A stretch of 64,000 nt of DNA from CANMXU01 sp052030545. Lineage in GTDB: Bacteria; Pseudomonadota; Gammaproteobacteria; Enterobacterales; Alteromonadaceae. Below are positions 36,703-44,833 of the stretch, in pieces. The stretch's first letter is position 1; each line of letters begins with the position of its first letter. A program made the position numbers and the translations under genes. The stretch covers positions 310,001-374,000 of the forward strand of contig NZ_JBPDIH010000001.1 in NCBI RefSeq assembly GCF_052030545.1, given 5' to 3'. The notes beneath the pieces are model-generated. The model saw only the letters and a list, made by a program, of their open reading frames with translations. It was not told the DNA's origin and made no database searches.

Positions 36703-37971
36703 CTAGGCTTTGCTAATGTTTGATTTTAACGGGTTTAAGGCAATGCCAATCCACAGTAGTGCCGGCCATAAAAGAAAGGCGAGAATTTCTAAATTTTCAA
36801 AAAATGAATAACAAATAAAAACCACGATCATTAATAAAGCTGAGCGTGCATGGTGATTGCTTGCATACTGAAAAATTAAATAGAGACAAGTAAATGCCAG
36901 TGGAATGGCTAACGCTAATAAGCCAACAATGCCTTTAACAAAGAGTAACCCGTACCAACTGTGATGGGTGCCAATAGGCATATATTCAACAATTTTAGGG
37001 CCGCGTTCAACAATGCCATGCCCCCAAATTGGCGCTTCTGCTTGCCAGCGCTGCAAGGCAATATTTTCTAACGCCGAGCGTACTCGGGTAGAGTCGGGGC
37101 GCGAGGCTTTAATGTCTTCATAGCTGCCGAGTACCCACTCAAATATAGGTTCGCCTAAAATAACAATGGCGGGAAGGGCAACACCGACGACAATAAACCA
37201 GATTGGATTGGTGAGGCGATCTTTCATCATCACTAACGGCACTAAACAAATATAGATAACCCAGCCCGCGCGCGACTGCGACAACAAGCACATTACTAGG
37301 CTGCCGAGTAAACCACTATTGCGCCAAAAGCGGTTTTTTTCTTGAGCGCAAAAAATTAAAAATAAACACGCCATAAAACCTGCCGCTGGTGCCCAAGGCG
37401 CAAAAAAGCGCCAACGGCCAGCACCCGTTTCTGGATTAAGGCCATAAAAGCTTACCGTGAAAAAGTCAGCGCCTGGGCCGCCAATGGCTTTTAAGGGGGA
37501 AACAAATAAATCACCGGGTAAGCCAGCCACATAAGCTGCAATGCTGATGATGGCAAAAATAATGGAATGCAGTGAAACCATGCAAACGGCGCGCACTACC
37601 ATGGCAGGGTTTATTTTTACCATGGCGCCAATGACTAAAAATAACGGCATCAGTGCCCAGCCTTTTGCCCAGCCGATTGACGATTTTATCGTTTTAGCTA
37701 AGCCTAAATCCCAGTTGGCATGCGCCACTAATAAGGCTAATAGCATCATCAACCCGCCCACTATCCATAACCAAATCAGCGCGGGAATATAGGCATCAGC
37801 TTCTTTACCGTGAATAAATATACGTAACATCGCAACGATAAATATCAGCCAACCCAGTACCGAACCCATCACATATAATCCACCAATGGCAAACAGTGGG
37901 TAGGTCATCACTAGGCCAAACCAAATTAGTTTTTCTTCAGTAGAAGTGCAATTAACTTGTTGCGTTGACAT
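36703..37971 (-). CDS. O-antigen ligase/polymerase-family membrane protein (Wzy-like)
   Basis: A 422-residue polytopic protein with 10-12 hydrophobic segments and a larger extracytoplasmic loop (about 275-345). This loop contains the GHGIVERGPKI and GTHHSWYGLLFVKGIVG segments typical of the Wzy/WaaL (O-antigen ligase) domain. In the EPS context, polymerisation of repeat units is the likely role. The ATG at 37971 overlaps the end of the Wzz-like gene by 46 bp, suggesting coupling; a later start is possible. Family sequences are weakly conserved, so polymerase versus ligase is decided by context only. Confidence 0.8.
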   Translation of the reverse strand: MSTQQVNCTSTEEKLIWFGLVMTYPLFAIGGLYVMGSVLGWLIFIVAMLRIFIHGKEADAYIPALIWLWIVGGLMMLLALLVAHANWDLGLAKTIKSSIGWAKGWALMPLFLVIGAMVKINPAMVVRAVCMVSLHSIIFAIISIAAYVAGLPGDLFVSPLKAIGGPGADFFTVSFYGLNPETGAGRWRFFAPWAPAAGFMACLFLIFCAQEKNRFWRNSGLLGSLVMCLLSQSRAGWVIYICLVPLVMMKDRLTNPIWFIVVGVALPAIVILGEPIFEWVLGSYEDIKASRPDSTRVRSALENIALQRWQAEAPIWGHGIVERGPKIVEYMPIGTHHSWYGLLFVKGIVGLLALAIPLAFTCLYLIFQYASNHHARSALLMIVVFICYSFFENLEILAFLLWPALLWIGIALNPLKSNISKA

Positions 37972-39317
37972 ATGATCACCAATCCTAGTGTGATAAAAAT
38001 AAAGCCGGTAACAGCGATAACCACGGCAATGAGTTTTTTCGGGCTACTTTGTTTTGTTGGAAAAGACGGCGTAGTTAACATTTGCACCACAGGGTACGAA
38101 GCAAAAATGTCAGCTTTACTCGCTTCTAAGCGTGCCGCGGCTGAGGTGAAAATCGCTTCAGCCATGTTAAATTCGCGTTGCAGTCTTTCCAGTTCAACAA
38201 TTTCACGTGAATAAATTTTTAACTGATCGCTTAAATGATCCGCTGAGCGTTTTAAATCAGCCAGCATTGAGCTTTGACCTTTTTGATTAGCATAAGCGTC
38301 AATTAAATCGGCAAACAATTGCGAACGTTTTGGATTTAAATCAAGGTTTAAATTATTAAAAATTTCTGTGGTATTAATGCCAAATAATTCAGTGCTGCGA
38401 TTGTTAATGGCAGTACGGGTAAAGGTTAATCGCTTTTGCTGAGCAACCACTTTCGGGTGATTAATGCCCCAGCGCGAACTGTACTCGTTTAATTGCGTTA
38501 TGCTTTGCTCAAGCTCATTCATATAAGCGCGAAACTCAACGTCTGATTGCAAAATAAACGCTTGCCCTGCCAATTTAGGAGACACACCTAACTCTTGGCT
38601 TAACTGGTTAATGTATTCTTCTAATTGCTGACCTTCGGCTTTGACATACACTTGACGCTCTTTCACGCCAGCTAAGGTTTGCACCAGCTTGTCCATTTGA
38701 TTGGTCGATACCACCACTGAGCGTTGCTGAAAATCAACAATGGCATTACGAGTGCTGTTAACCCGTACGCGATATTGATCAAGTACTTGCTTAATGCTTT
38801 GGTCGCGGCGAAATACTTCATCGGCGCGTAATGCATCTAATTCAAATTGCAATGCGTGGTATAGCGCATAAGCTTTTTCTTGTGCTAGCGTTTTGCTGCC
38901 AGCCTTAGTGGTTAGGGCAATAATTGAGGTTTGCTCGGTCAGTTTTATTTTTGCCTGACCTAAGGCTTCCATGCTGATGTTTAAACTTTTCGCTGCGCGC
39001 TCACGTACTGCGCGGCTGGCTAACATTTCTTTGTAATTTACCCGTGGGTTAAAACCACCACCGGCAAAAGGGGTACTGGTTTGCGATACCACTTGGCCAA
39101 CATTGTCTAAAGTGACGCTGCTGCTATTTCCTGTGCCAGGTAATACTAATTCCATGTCACTTGAATAACTTGGCGCTTTGGCTAAATAGGCGGCAATTAA
39201 TAAACCGACCAGACTATAAGATATCAACGCAGTCACTAAATACGGACGCTTAAGGATACGATAAACGTTAGCGCGAAAACGTTGGTATGGGCTAGTTGTT
39301 GCTAAAGGATATTTCAT
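37926..39317 (-). CDS. Wzz/GumC-type chain-length determinant protein (no kinase domain)
   Basis: A 463-residue polysaccharide co-polymerase. A first membrane segment (about 30-50) is followed by a long periplasmic helical part (about 150-400) and a Pro-rich TPSFPTKQSSPKK stretch before the second membrane segment (about 432-452). No Walker motifs follow, so no tyrosine-kinase domain is fused and none is encoded elsewhere in the window. It sits between the export and polymerase genes in one operon, 7 bp behind the export gene. Confidence 0.87.
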   Translation of the reverse strand: MKYPLATTSPYQRFRANVYRILKRPYLVTALISYSLVGLLIAAYLAKAPSYSSDMELVLPGTGNSSSVTLDNVGQVVSQTSTPFAGGGFNPRVNYKEMLASRAVRERAAKSLNISMEALGQAKIKLTEQTSIIALTTKAGSKTLAQEKAYALYHALQFELDALRADEVFRRDQSIKQVLDQYRVRVNSTRNAIVDFQQRSVVVSTNQMDKLVQTLAGVKERQVYVKAEGQQLEEYINQLSQELGVSPKLAGQAFILQSDVEFRAYMNELEQSITQLNEYSSRWGINHPKVVAQQKRLTFTRTAINNRSTELFGINTTEIFNNLNLDLNPKRSQLFADLIDAYANQKGQSSMLADLKRSADHLSDQLKIYSREIVELERLQREFNMAEAIFTSAAARLEASKADIFASYPVVQMLTTPSFPTKQSSPKKLIAVVIAVTGFIFITLGLVIICQRNKLIALLLKKN

Positions 39318-39324
39318 ACATCAC

Positions 39325-40599
39325 CTATAACAATTTAAATGGAATAAGAATGTCGGCAATGGTACGCGCGATATCACGGTAATTGGTGATGTTCGAGTCG
39401 TAACAAGCAACGGCGTCGTTGGGCATTAAATACGGATTAATTTCGCCTTTACTGGGCATAGTGATCAGCTCTTCAACTGAGCGTTCAATCACTTGAGTTT
39501 CACCGGTAATCGGGTTTTTGCTTGAAAGTACTACGCGGCGTGGTGCATTGGTCCAGTCTTTACCGCCAACACAGTTAGCTGATACCGCCGCTTGCAATAA
39601 ACGTGTGCCGTAAGGTAAGTTTGTTGAATAACGACCGACTGCTGCGCTGGAGTTATCGCCAGCAGAATCAATTAAATTTGACATAAATACACGAAATCCT
39701 TTTGGTGTAATTTGGCTTGGTCTGACTAAATGCGCTTGAAAACAGCCGGTGCTTGGCACAATAACGCGATCGCCTGATACCAGCGGGTAATCTCTTACCA
39801 CTTCGCCGCTTAGCATTCCGGTCATATCAACTTGTACTTGCCAGCCTTTGCGGATCAAAATAACTTGATCTAACTTGGCATCAGGGCGAATACCAGAGGC
39901 AGCGCGAATGGCTTCTGATAATAACCGCGTGGTTGAATAATCACCAAAGGCATTAACTTGATCAGGCAAAGTTGATTGCAAATCTTTTTTATTAATGACT
40001 ACGCGCCCTGGCTGAAATACCGCGCCGGCAACCGATACTTCAATTGACGACCAATTTAAGACTTGCATGGTGACCATAGCGCTTGCTGGTTGAAAAATGT
40101 GCGCGCGAACTAACGCCAACTCAATATCAGTTTCGACCATATTGATCGATTTGCCAGCTGCGCTGATCGAACCAATTAACGGTAACTTTACAAAGCCTGC
40201 ATTATCAATAATGTAGCGGCCGTTAAAACCTTCACCGTCTTCAATCAATACTTCCACTAAATCGCCGGGGCTAAGTAACAAGCCTTGACTGAGTATAGGA
40301 TCGTTTTCACCTGTTAACGGGCTATTGTCTTTTATGGTTAACGCTTTATCGACCCGATAATTTAAGGCCGCGCCCATATTCTGAAATTCACTGCAATCTA
40401 GGTTTTGTGAAAAGAGTGTTTGCGGCGCTTGCTCATGAATAAAAGCGTCGCCATTTTCCCCCGGCGTTCCATAAAAGCGCACTTCGTTTCTTGGCGCTGT
40501 TTCAATGTTATGTTTGGCGCAAGCTGTTAAACCTAATGCACAAGTTAGCAGCGATACTTTGGCTAAAACCTGTAAGTTAAAACGTTGACTACTTAACAT
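39325..40599 (-). CDS. Polysaccharide export lipoprotein (Wza/OPX family)
   Basis: A 424-residue outer-membrane export protein. The signal peptide ends in LGLTAC (lipobox, Cys27). The poly_export domain is around 105-190 (LSPGDLVEVLIEDGEGFNGRYI to PASAMVTMQV, each cited only in part), and SLBB-like segments follow (IEVSVAGAVFQPGRV; VILIRKGWQVQVDMTG; SGDRVIVPSTGCFQA). First gene of the export/Wzz/Wzy operon, with a sigma-54 promoter 37-52 bp upstream. Confidence 0.88.
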   Translation of the reverse strand: MLSSQRFNLQVLAKVSLLTCALGLTACAKHNIETAPRNEVRFYGTPGENGDAFIHEQAPQTLFSQNLDCSEFQNMGAALNYRVDKALTIKDNSPLTGENDPILSQGLLLSPGDLVEVLIEDGEGFNGRYIIDNAGFVKLPLIGSISAAGKSINMVETDIELALVRAHIFQPASAMVTMQVLNWSSIEVSVAGAVFQPGRVVINKKDLQSTLPDQVNAFGDYSTTRLLSEAIRAASGIRPDAKLDQVILIRKGWQVQVDMTGMLSGEVVRDYPLVSGDRVIVPSTGCFQAHLVRPSQITPKGFRVFMSNLIDSAGDNSSAAVGRYSTNLPYGTRLLQAAVSANCVGGKDWTNAPRRVVLSSKNPITGETQVIERSVEELITMPSKGEINPYLMPNDAVACYDSNITNYRDIARTIADILIPFKLL

Positions 40600-40635
40600 G
40601 AGTTATTCCTTTAATGCGGGTATTAATAGTGATAT

Positions 40636-40651
40636 TGCAGGTAGCGTACCA
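40636..40651 (-). promoter_or_regulatory. Sigma-54 (-24/-12) promoter of the export/Wzz/Wzy operon
   Basis: On the minus strand: TGGTACGCTACCTGCA, identical over 16 bp to the site at 36556-36571 and embedded in a similar 50-bp context. The leader would be about 25-30 nt. Confidence 0.82.
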
Positions 40652-40730
40652 ACTTAAATTTATTTCTTAATTAATTGAAATGTAAAGCTATTTTTGTTTT
40701 TGGATGATTTTATCTATTGTGGGAGTTTTT

Positions 40731-40768
40731 AATTTGCAACGCACAAAAAACTTATTTTGCAAATTGCA
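40731..40768 (-). promoter_or_regulatory. Putative paired enhancer sites for the export operon
   Basis: AATTTGCAACGCA (40731-40743) and, in opposite orientation, TTGCAAATTGCA (40757-40768). They lie 80-117 bp upstream of the -24 box. Confidence 0.62.
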
Positions 40769-40810
40769 TCATGGTAAAAAAGGGGATTATTATGGCAGTG
40801 TCAGCTGATT

Positions 40811-40860
40811 AAAAACTAAATACTAAAAGCTAAAAGCTAAAAGCTAAAAGCTAAAAGCAT
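40811..40860. repeat. Heptamer tandem array 2 (CTAAAAG)
   Basis: About six 7-bp units of CTAAAAG, the first one degenerate (ACTAAATACTAAAAG). It lies between the enhancer sites of the export operon and the 3' end of the priming transferase gene. The unit differs from arrays 1 and 3 but has the same length. Confidence 0.8.
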
Positions 40861-40888
40861 AAGCTCGCACGTAGTCGAACTTATGCTT
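40855..40888 (-). terminator. Possible terminator of the priming transferase operon
   Basis: AAGCATAAG (40855-40863) pairs with CTTATGCTT (40880-40888). On the minus strand the stem is followed by TTTTAGCTTTTAG, i.e. by array 2, which supplies interrupted T-runs. A weak but suitably placed terminator. Confidence 0.4.
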
Positions 40889-40930
40889 GTTGCTTTTAAC
40901 TTACCATTTCTAGCTTATTTCTTGCAGCTT

Positions 40931-41608
40931 TTAATAAGCGCCTTTGGCAGTGATCACAGCCGGAATAGTCAGCGCTAGAATTTTTAGGTCCATCAAAATA
41001 CTTTGCTTATTGATATAAGTATTATCTAACTGCATTTGCTCGGCAAAGTCGGTGTCTGCGCGGCCAGATACTTGCCATAAACCGGTTAAGCCTGGTTTAG
41101 AAAATAAACGTGACTGCTCAGTAAATTGGTATTGATAGGTTTCAATCGCAAGCGCAGGGCGCGGACCTACCAAACACATATCGCCAGTGACTACATTGAA
41201 TAATTGCGGTAGCTCATCAATAGAATATTTTCTAATAAAACGGCCAATAGGCGTAATGCGAGGGTCGTTAACGTATTTTTTACAAACACCATCACGTGAG
41301 CTTTGGCTAGGATCTGGCTCTTGGTATTTAGCATCTGTTTTTAAATACATTGAACGAAACTTGTACATTTTGAAGTGACGACCATTTTCACCGACACGAA
41401 TTTGCGAAAATAAAATATCGCCGCGGCTTTCAAGTTTGATCAGTAACATTACTAAAAGCAGTAAAGGGCTGATCATCAATAAGCCAATGCCAGCAACAAG
41501 CTGCTGCACACATACCGGAATTCCGCGGTGACCAAAGCGTTTAACTGCTGCTTTTTTTGGTGTTACATTGATACTATTTACCAGTTGAGTTGTTAGTTGA
41601 ATAGACAT
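40931..41608 (-). CDS. Undecaprenyl-phosphate priming sugar transferase (WcaJ/ExoY type)
   Basis: A 225-residue bacterial sugar transferase, which places the first sugar-phosphate on undecaprenyl phosphate. One N-terminal membrane segment (about 35-58) is followed by the catalytic part with VGENGRHFKMYKFRSM, the ITPIGRFIRKYSIDELPQLF region, GDMCLVGPRPAL and KPGLTGLWQVSGR. All the conserved DE/PQ/GPRP residues are present, in contrast to the degenerate copy fused to the upstream gene. Its ATG overlaps the upstream stop codon (TAATG). Confidence 0.92.
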   Translation of the reverse strand: MSIQLTTQLVNSINVTPKKAAVKRFGHRGIPVCVQQLVAGIGLLMISPLLLLVMLLIKLESRGDILFSQIRVGENGRHFKMYKFRSMYLKTDAKYQEPDPSQSSRDGVCKKYVNDPRITPIGRFIRKYSIDELPQLFNVVTGDMCLVGPRPALAIETYQYQFTEQSRLFSKPGLTGLWQVSGRADTDFAEQMQLDNTYINKQSILMDLKILALTIPAVITAKGAY

Positions 41609-42885
41609 TATTTAACCCCTTTTCTAGCTAAACCAAGAATAAAAATACGAAATAAAAATAACGGATTGCCAATAACATAGCGGTTGAACTTGGCAACAGG
41701 TTCTTTAGCAAGTCGCCATAACCATTCAAGCCCAAGCTCTCTAAGCCACATAGGTGAACGGCTGATACGGCCTGAATAAAAGTCGAATAAGCCGCCCACG
41801 GCGAGTGCGCTTTGGCAATGTAATTTATGTTTGTGGGCTAACAACCATTGCTCTTGCATAGGAGAGCCCATTGCAACTAATAAAATGTCGCAACCACTGT
41901 CATTAATATCGGCAATTAATTGTGCTGTTTCATTGTCAGAAAAGTAGCCATGAGCTGTGCCTGCAATGTTAAGACCGCGAAATTGTGCTTGTAAATTTTT
42001 TGCGGTTTTATCGGCTACGCCTGGCGCTGAGCCTAATAAAAAGAGTGATTTTTTATGGGCGATACAGCTTTTACATAAATGCGGCAGCATGTCGGTGCCA
42101 TTGTTATTATCTTCTAATAAATAGCCGGCAGACTTTGCTGCTAAGCGCATGCCCGAACCATCAGCCAGTAGGTGATCAGCTTGTTGTAACTGCTGATAAA
42201 AAGTCGCGTTTTTAAGTGCTAAATTGATTGAATTAACGTTAATAAAAAAAGTTAATTTAGGGGCTGATTGCAATGCTCTTTCGGTATGAGTAACTAAATG
42301 CACCGCCTCTTGCATCATGATGTTATTTAACGGCAAGCCAAATAACGAAATACGTTTGCTGCGTTTGAGCGCTTTATTTGAGCGATATACCACTAAGCAC
42401 AATACACTTTTAGTAAACAAGGCTACCCAGTTTGCTTTAGTGCTGGTGAGTTGTTTCAATAACAGCTCGTCGGCGTCTTGCACAGCAAGGCCGGTTTGTT
42501 GGTGTAAATCGTATAAGCTAAATAACGCGGGCTTGCAGTCAAACTGCGCTTTAACAATGTCTTGCATCTCAAACGAAACTTGGTGTTTTAATGATATGCC
42601 GCAAAACGCTAATTTATTTTGCAAAATATCGAGCAAAAGTGCGCTTTGACAAAAAATGCCTTTATTAAAGTGACGCAGCGTAATGGCGCGGCCAAGAGCA
42701 TCGGTTTTGCCGATAGTAGTAAATACTGGCGCATTGCTCACTATGGCAATCAAGGTATTTACTAGCATCACCGGTAGGGTGATGATGAGCAATAACACCG
42801 CGATGACATGATCAAAGCCCGAGCCTTGATAGATTTTTTTTCTATGTGTGTCTAATTGGCTGTTTGAACTTACTAGCTGATTCAT
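41608..42885 (-). CDS. WecG/TagA/CpsF (GT26) glycosyltransferase fused to a degenerate priming-transferase domain
   Basis: A 425-residue protein. The C-terminal half (about 185-420) is a GT26 domain: FFINVNSINLAL, LLADGSGMRLAA, LFLLGSAPGVADKTA, ILLVAMGSPMQEQWL and the GGLFDFYSGRISRSP end are characteristic. The N-terminal half copies the plan of a sugar transferase: a membrane segment (about 25-48), GKTDALGRAITLRHF, LLDILQNKLAFCGIS, then a region parallel to KPGLTGLW. The catalytic residues are lost. Start ATG 42885 has AGGTG 7 bp upstream; a TTG five codons earlier is less likely. A sigma-54 promoter precedes it. Confidence 0.87.
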   Translation of the reverse strand: MNQLVSSNSQLDTHRKKIYQGSGFDHVIAVLLLIITLPVMLVNTLIAIVSNAPVFTTIGKTDALGRAITLRHFNKGIFCQSALLLDILQNKLAFCGISLKHQVSFEMQDIVKAQFDCKPALFSLYDLHQQTGLAVQDADELLLKQLTSTKANWVALFTKSVLCLVVYRSNKALKRSKRISLFGLPLNNIMMQEAVHLVTHTERALQSAPKLTFFINVNSINLALKNATFYQQLQQADHLLADGSGMRLAAKSAGYLLEDNNNGTDMLPHLCKSCIAHKKSLFLLGSAPGVADKTAKNLQAQFRGLNIAGTAHGYFSDNETAQLIADINDSGCDILLVAMGSPMQEQWLLAHKHKLHCQSALAVGGLFDFYSGRISRSPMWLRELGLEWLWRLAKEPVAKFNRYVIGNPLFLFRIFILGLARKGVK

Positions 42886-42924
42886 AACAAACACCTGCAA
42901 TAACTAAATGAATAATGCTTACAT

Positions 42925-42940
42925 TGCTAGTGTCGTGCCA
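42925..42940 (-). promoter_or_regulatory. Sigma-54 (-24/-12) promoter of the GT26/priming transferase operon
   Basis: On the minus strand: TGGCACGACACTAGCA. The -24 element TGGCACG is perfect; the -12 element is TAGCA instead of TTGCA. The leader to ATG 42885 would be about 29 nt, as at the sibling promoters. Confidence 0.82.
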
Positions 42941-43035
42941 AAGTCTTTATTTTTATTTTAAGTGATTGATAATTGTGACTTATATGGGTTTTAGGCGTGT
43001 GATTCTTAAATTTTTTTGAGGGTATTTAAAGGCAT

Positions 43036-43076
43036 TTACATTGCAAATTGAAATTTTTTCGCAATTTGCAATGTAA
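43036..43076 (-). promoter_or_regulatory. Palindromic enhancer element for the GT26 promoter
   Basis: TTACATTGCAAATTG (43036-43050) and CAATTTGCAATGTAA (43062-43076) form a perfect 15-bp inverted repeat with an 11-nt spacer, 96-136 bp upstream of the -24 box. Each arm holds the AATTTGCAA core. It is the best example of the motif and suggests a dimer or pair of dimers. Confidence 0.68.
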
Positions 43077-43088
43077 GTTAAATGATTA

Positions 43089-43350
43089 GGGTCTGTTGAT
43101 CTTTCGTGTTTATTTTTGCAGCAGTTTATAGGTATTTAGACAAAGCATTGTGATTGCTATGTGGTTATTCCACATGAAAGCGCAATAATGATGGTTAAAT
43201 GCCTAGAAACGCTGCCCTTGGGGTTCAACTAAACGCCATTTCTTCATCGTTGTTCACAACTTACATGGAACAACCATGCTGTGTTGTTCACGCCTTGAAC
43301 AAAAAGCGTTTACTTTGAACAAAATTTAACCTCAAAAGTTCAACAAACCC
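43089..43350. mobile_element. MITE-like element, 262 bp, TA-flanked
   Basis: The ends GGGTCTGTTGATCTTTCG (left) and, read inward from the right, GGGTTTGTTGAACTTTTG are imperfect terminal inverted repeats; both ends are flanked by TA, the target of IS630/mariner-type elements. There is no open frame inside. The right end touches the TAG stop codon of the RlpA-like gene. A related sequence of about 60 bp lies at 62965-63026. It separates the GT26 operon from four unrelated genes. Confidence 0.68.
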
Positions 43351-43730
43351 TAGTTTACCACTTCAATGGTCACTGAAATTACCCCTGAGTCGGTATTGCC
43401 GATAGCGCTAAAGGCTGAGCGGGTTAAATCAATAATACGGCCTTTAATAAAAGGGCCGCGATCGTTAATTTTCACCACGATGCTTGCACCATTTTTAGTA
43501 TTGGTAACTTTGACCTTTGTGCCAAAGGGCAAGGTTTTATGAGCCGCGGTATTCGCCAGTTGATTAAAGCGCTCGCCACTGGCGGTTTGTCTAAATTGAT
43601 ATTTCATCGCATAAAAGGATGCTTTGCCTGTTTCTTTATGGCCAATTAAATGGCTAGGACTATTGGCAGTAATGCTAGAGCAACTTGCAAGCAATAAAGC
43701 TACAAGCAGGGTAATAAATGTTTTCATCAA
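43350..43730 (-). CDS. RlpA-like septal-ring lipoprotein (short form)
   Basis: A 126-residue lipoprotein with signal MMKTFITLLVALLLASC (lipobox LASC) and a double-psi beta-barrel domain: GKASFYAMKYQFRQTASGERF, cut here as GKASFYA and TASGERFN, then AHKTLPFGTKVKVTN, NDRGPF and RIIDLTRSAFSAIG. RlpA proteins are septal or peptidoglycan-related lytic transglycosylases; this one lacks a SPOR domain. Its stop codon lies at the boundary of a MITE-like element, but the domain end looks complete. Confidence 0.85.
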   Translation of the reverse strand: MMKTFITLLVALLLASCSSITANSPSHLIGHKETGKASFYAMKYQFRQTASGERFNQLANTAAHKTLPFGTKVKVTNTKNGASIVVKINDRGPFIKGRIIDLTRSAFSAIGNTDSGVISVTIEVVN

Positions 43731-43807
43731 TGGTTTTGGCTAAGTTAAAAAGTCAATGATGACATACTGTCAGCTTGAGTAATGTAAGTTTGTGTGGCTG
43801 ACTCTTT

Positions 43808-44137
43808 CTAACTGTTTTTAACGGCAAGGGTTAACTTACAGTCAATATATTTAAGCATTTTATTAACAATAACAGGCAGCTCTACGCTGCATTCACTTAA
43901 CGGGGTATCGATTGAAATAAAGATATCACAGGCCTGCACGCTGAGTTGCTGACGAACAAAAAAATCATTAATGTCATCAAGGTTTTCTTGGGTTAGTGGT
44001 GCGTAGCCGGTATAGCTATTATGGGTTTCTTCTTGAAAGTAAGCACCGATAATTTCGTGTTTAAGGGTATAAGCTTGCATTTTGTCGAGCTGATGAAAGC
44101 GAAAATGTATTGTAGGTTGCAAGGTTGAATGTTTCAC
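43808..44137 (-). CDS. Hypothetical protein
   Basis: A 109-residue protein without signal peptide, membrane segment or recognisable motif. It is composed of mixed helices and strands (QPTIHFRFHQLDKMQAYTL at the start). An ATG start is available; coding status rests on length, position in a same-strand series and plausible composition. Function unknown. Confidence 0.5.
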   Translation of the reverse strand: MKHSTLQPTIHFRFHQLDKMQAYTLKHEIIGAYFQEETHNSYTGYAPLTQENLDDINDFFVRQQLSVQACDIFISIDTPLSECSVELPVIVNKMLKYIDCKLTLAVKNS

Positions 44138-44288
44138 AAGGTTCTCTTTTGGCGTTAATTCGGGTTTTAGTTCAGGCTTTAGTTTAGGTATTAGTTAGGC
44201 ACGTTTAACGGAAGCTAAGTTAGGTTAAGCGCTTTTACGGCGCAAGTTTGTTAACTTTTGGCTCGGTTTTTATAAAAGATGCTTAGGG

Positions 44289-44780
44289 CTACCGGTATAA
44301 GGCGCGCTGCTTGGCGTCTCGTTGTTTATCCGGATCTTCTATCGTTTCCACCGCTTTAATTCTTTCTAGATAATTCACTGGTACATTTATTTCCAAAGCG
44401 CCAGTGATAACATGGTTTGCGTACCAAGAATAGGGTTTCATCGCAGAATCTATTTTTATGGCGTAATAAAGAAAAGCTTCAACGGTGTCGCCGGCATGAT
44501 TGCGCACATGAACATTTTTTTCATTATAACCATAACCTAACCCTTCGGCTTGGTCTAACGCGGCCTTATCATTGGCATGCATTTCAAACAATGCCCCAAT
44601 AATGACATCGTCACTTTTATGGGGTTGAAAGGCGTCACATTTGCCAGAGCCGTCGTCACTGACTTTATGGAAACACAGTTGATGCTGTTGAAGGTAAAAT
44701 GAGCCTAATCTTTTAGCACTTGGTACTCGCTCTTGTAACCTGAGCAATGACATGTTTGAGCCATAAGCAAAATACTTCAA
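44289..44780 (-). CDS. Gamma-glutamylcyclotransferase-like (AIG2/GGCT family) protein
   Basis: About 163 residues. FAYGSNMS at the N-terminus is the substrate-binding loop, and the catalytic Glu lies in LDQAEGLGYGY, as in gamma-glutamyl cyclotransferases, which release 5-oxoproline. I choose TTG 44780 as start since AGGAG lies 5 bp upstream and the YGSNM motif then begins at residue 5; a longer frame to 44864 overlaps the next gene and adds nothing recognisable. The C-terminus (about 135-163) is charged. Confidence 0.78.
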   Translation of the reverse strand: MKYFAYGSNMSLLRLQERVPSAKRLGSFYLQQHQLCFHKVSDDGSGKCDAFQPHKSDDVIIGALFEMHANDKAALDQAEGLGYGYNEKNVHVRNHAGDTVEAFLYYAIKIDSAMKPYSWYANHVITGALEINVPVNYLERIKAVETIEDPDKQRDAKQRALYR

Positions 44781-44833
44781 ATTATCTCCTGAGTGTTTGG
44801 GGCAATACTTTTTTGAATGAAATGCTAAAACGG

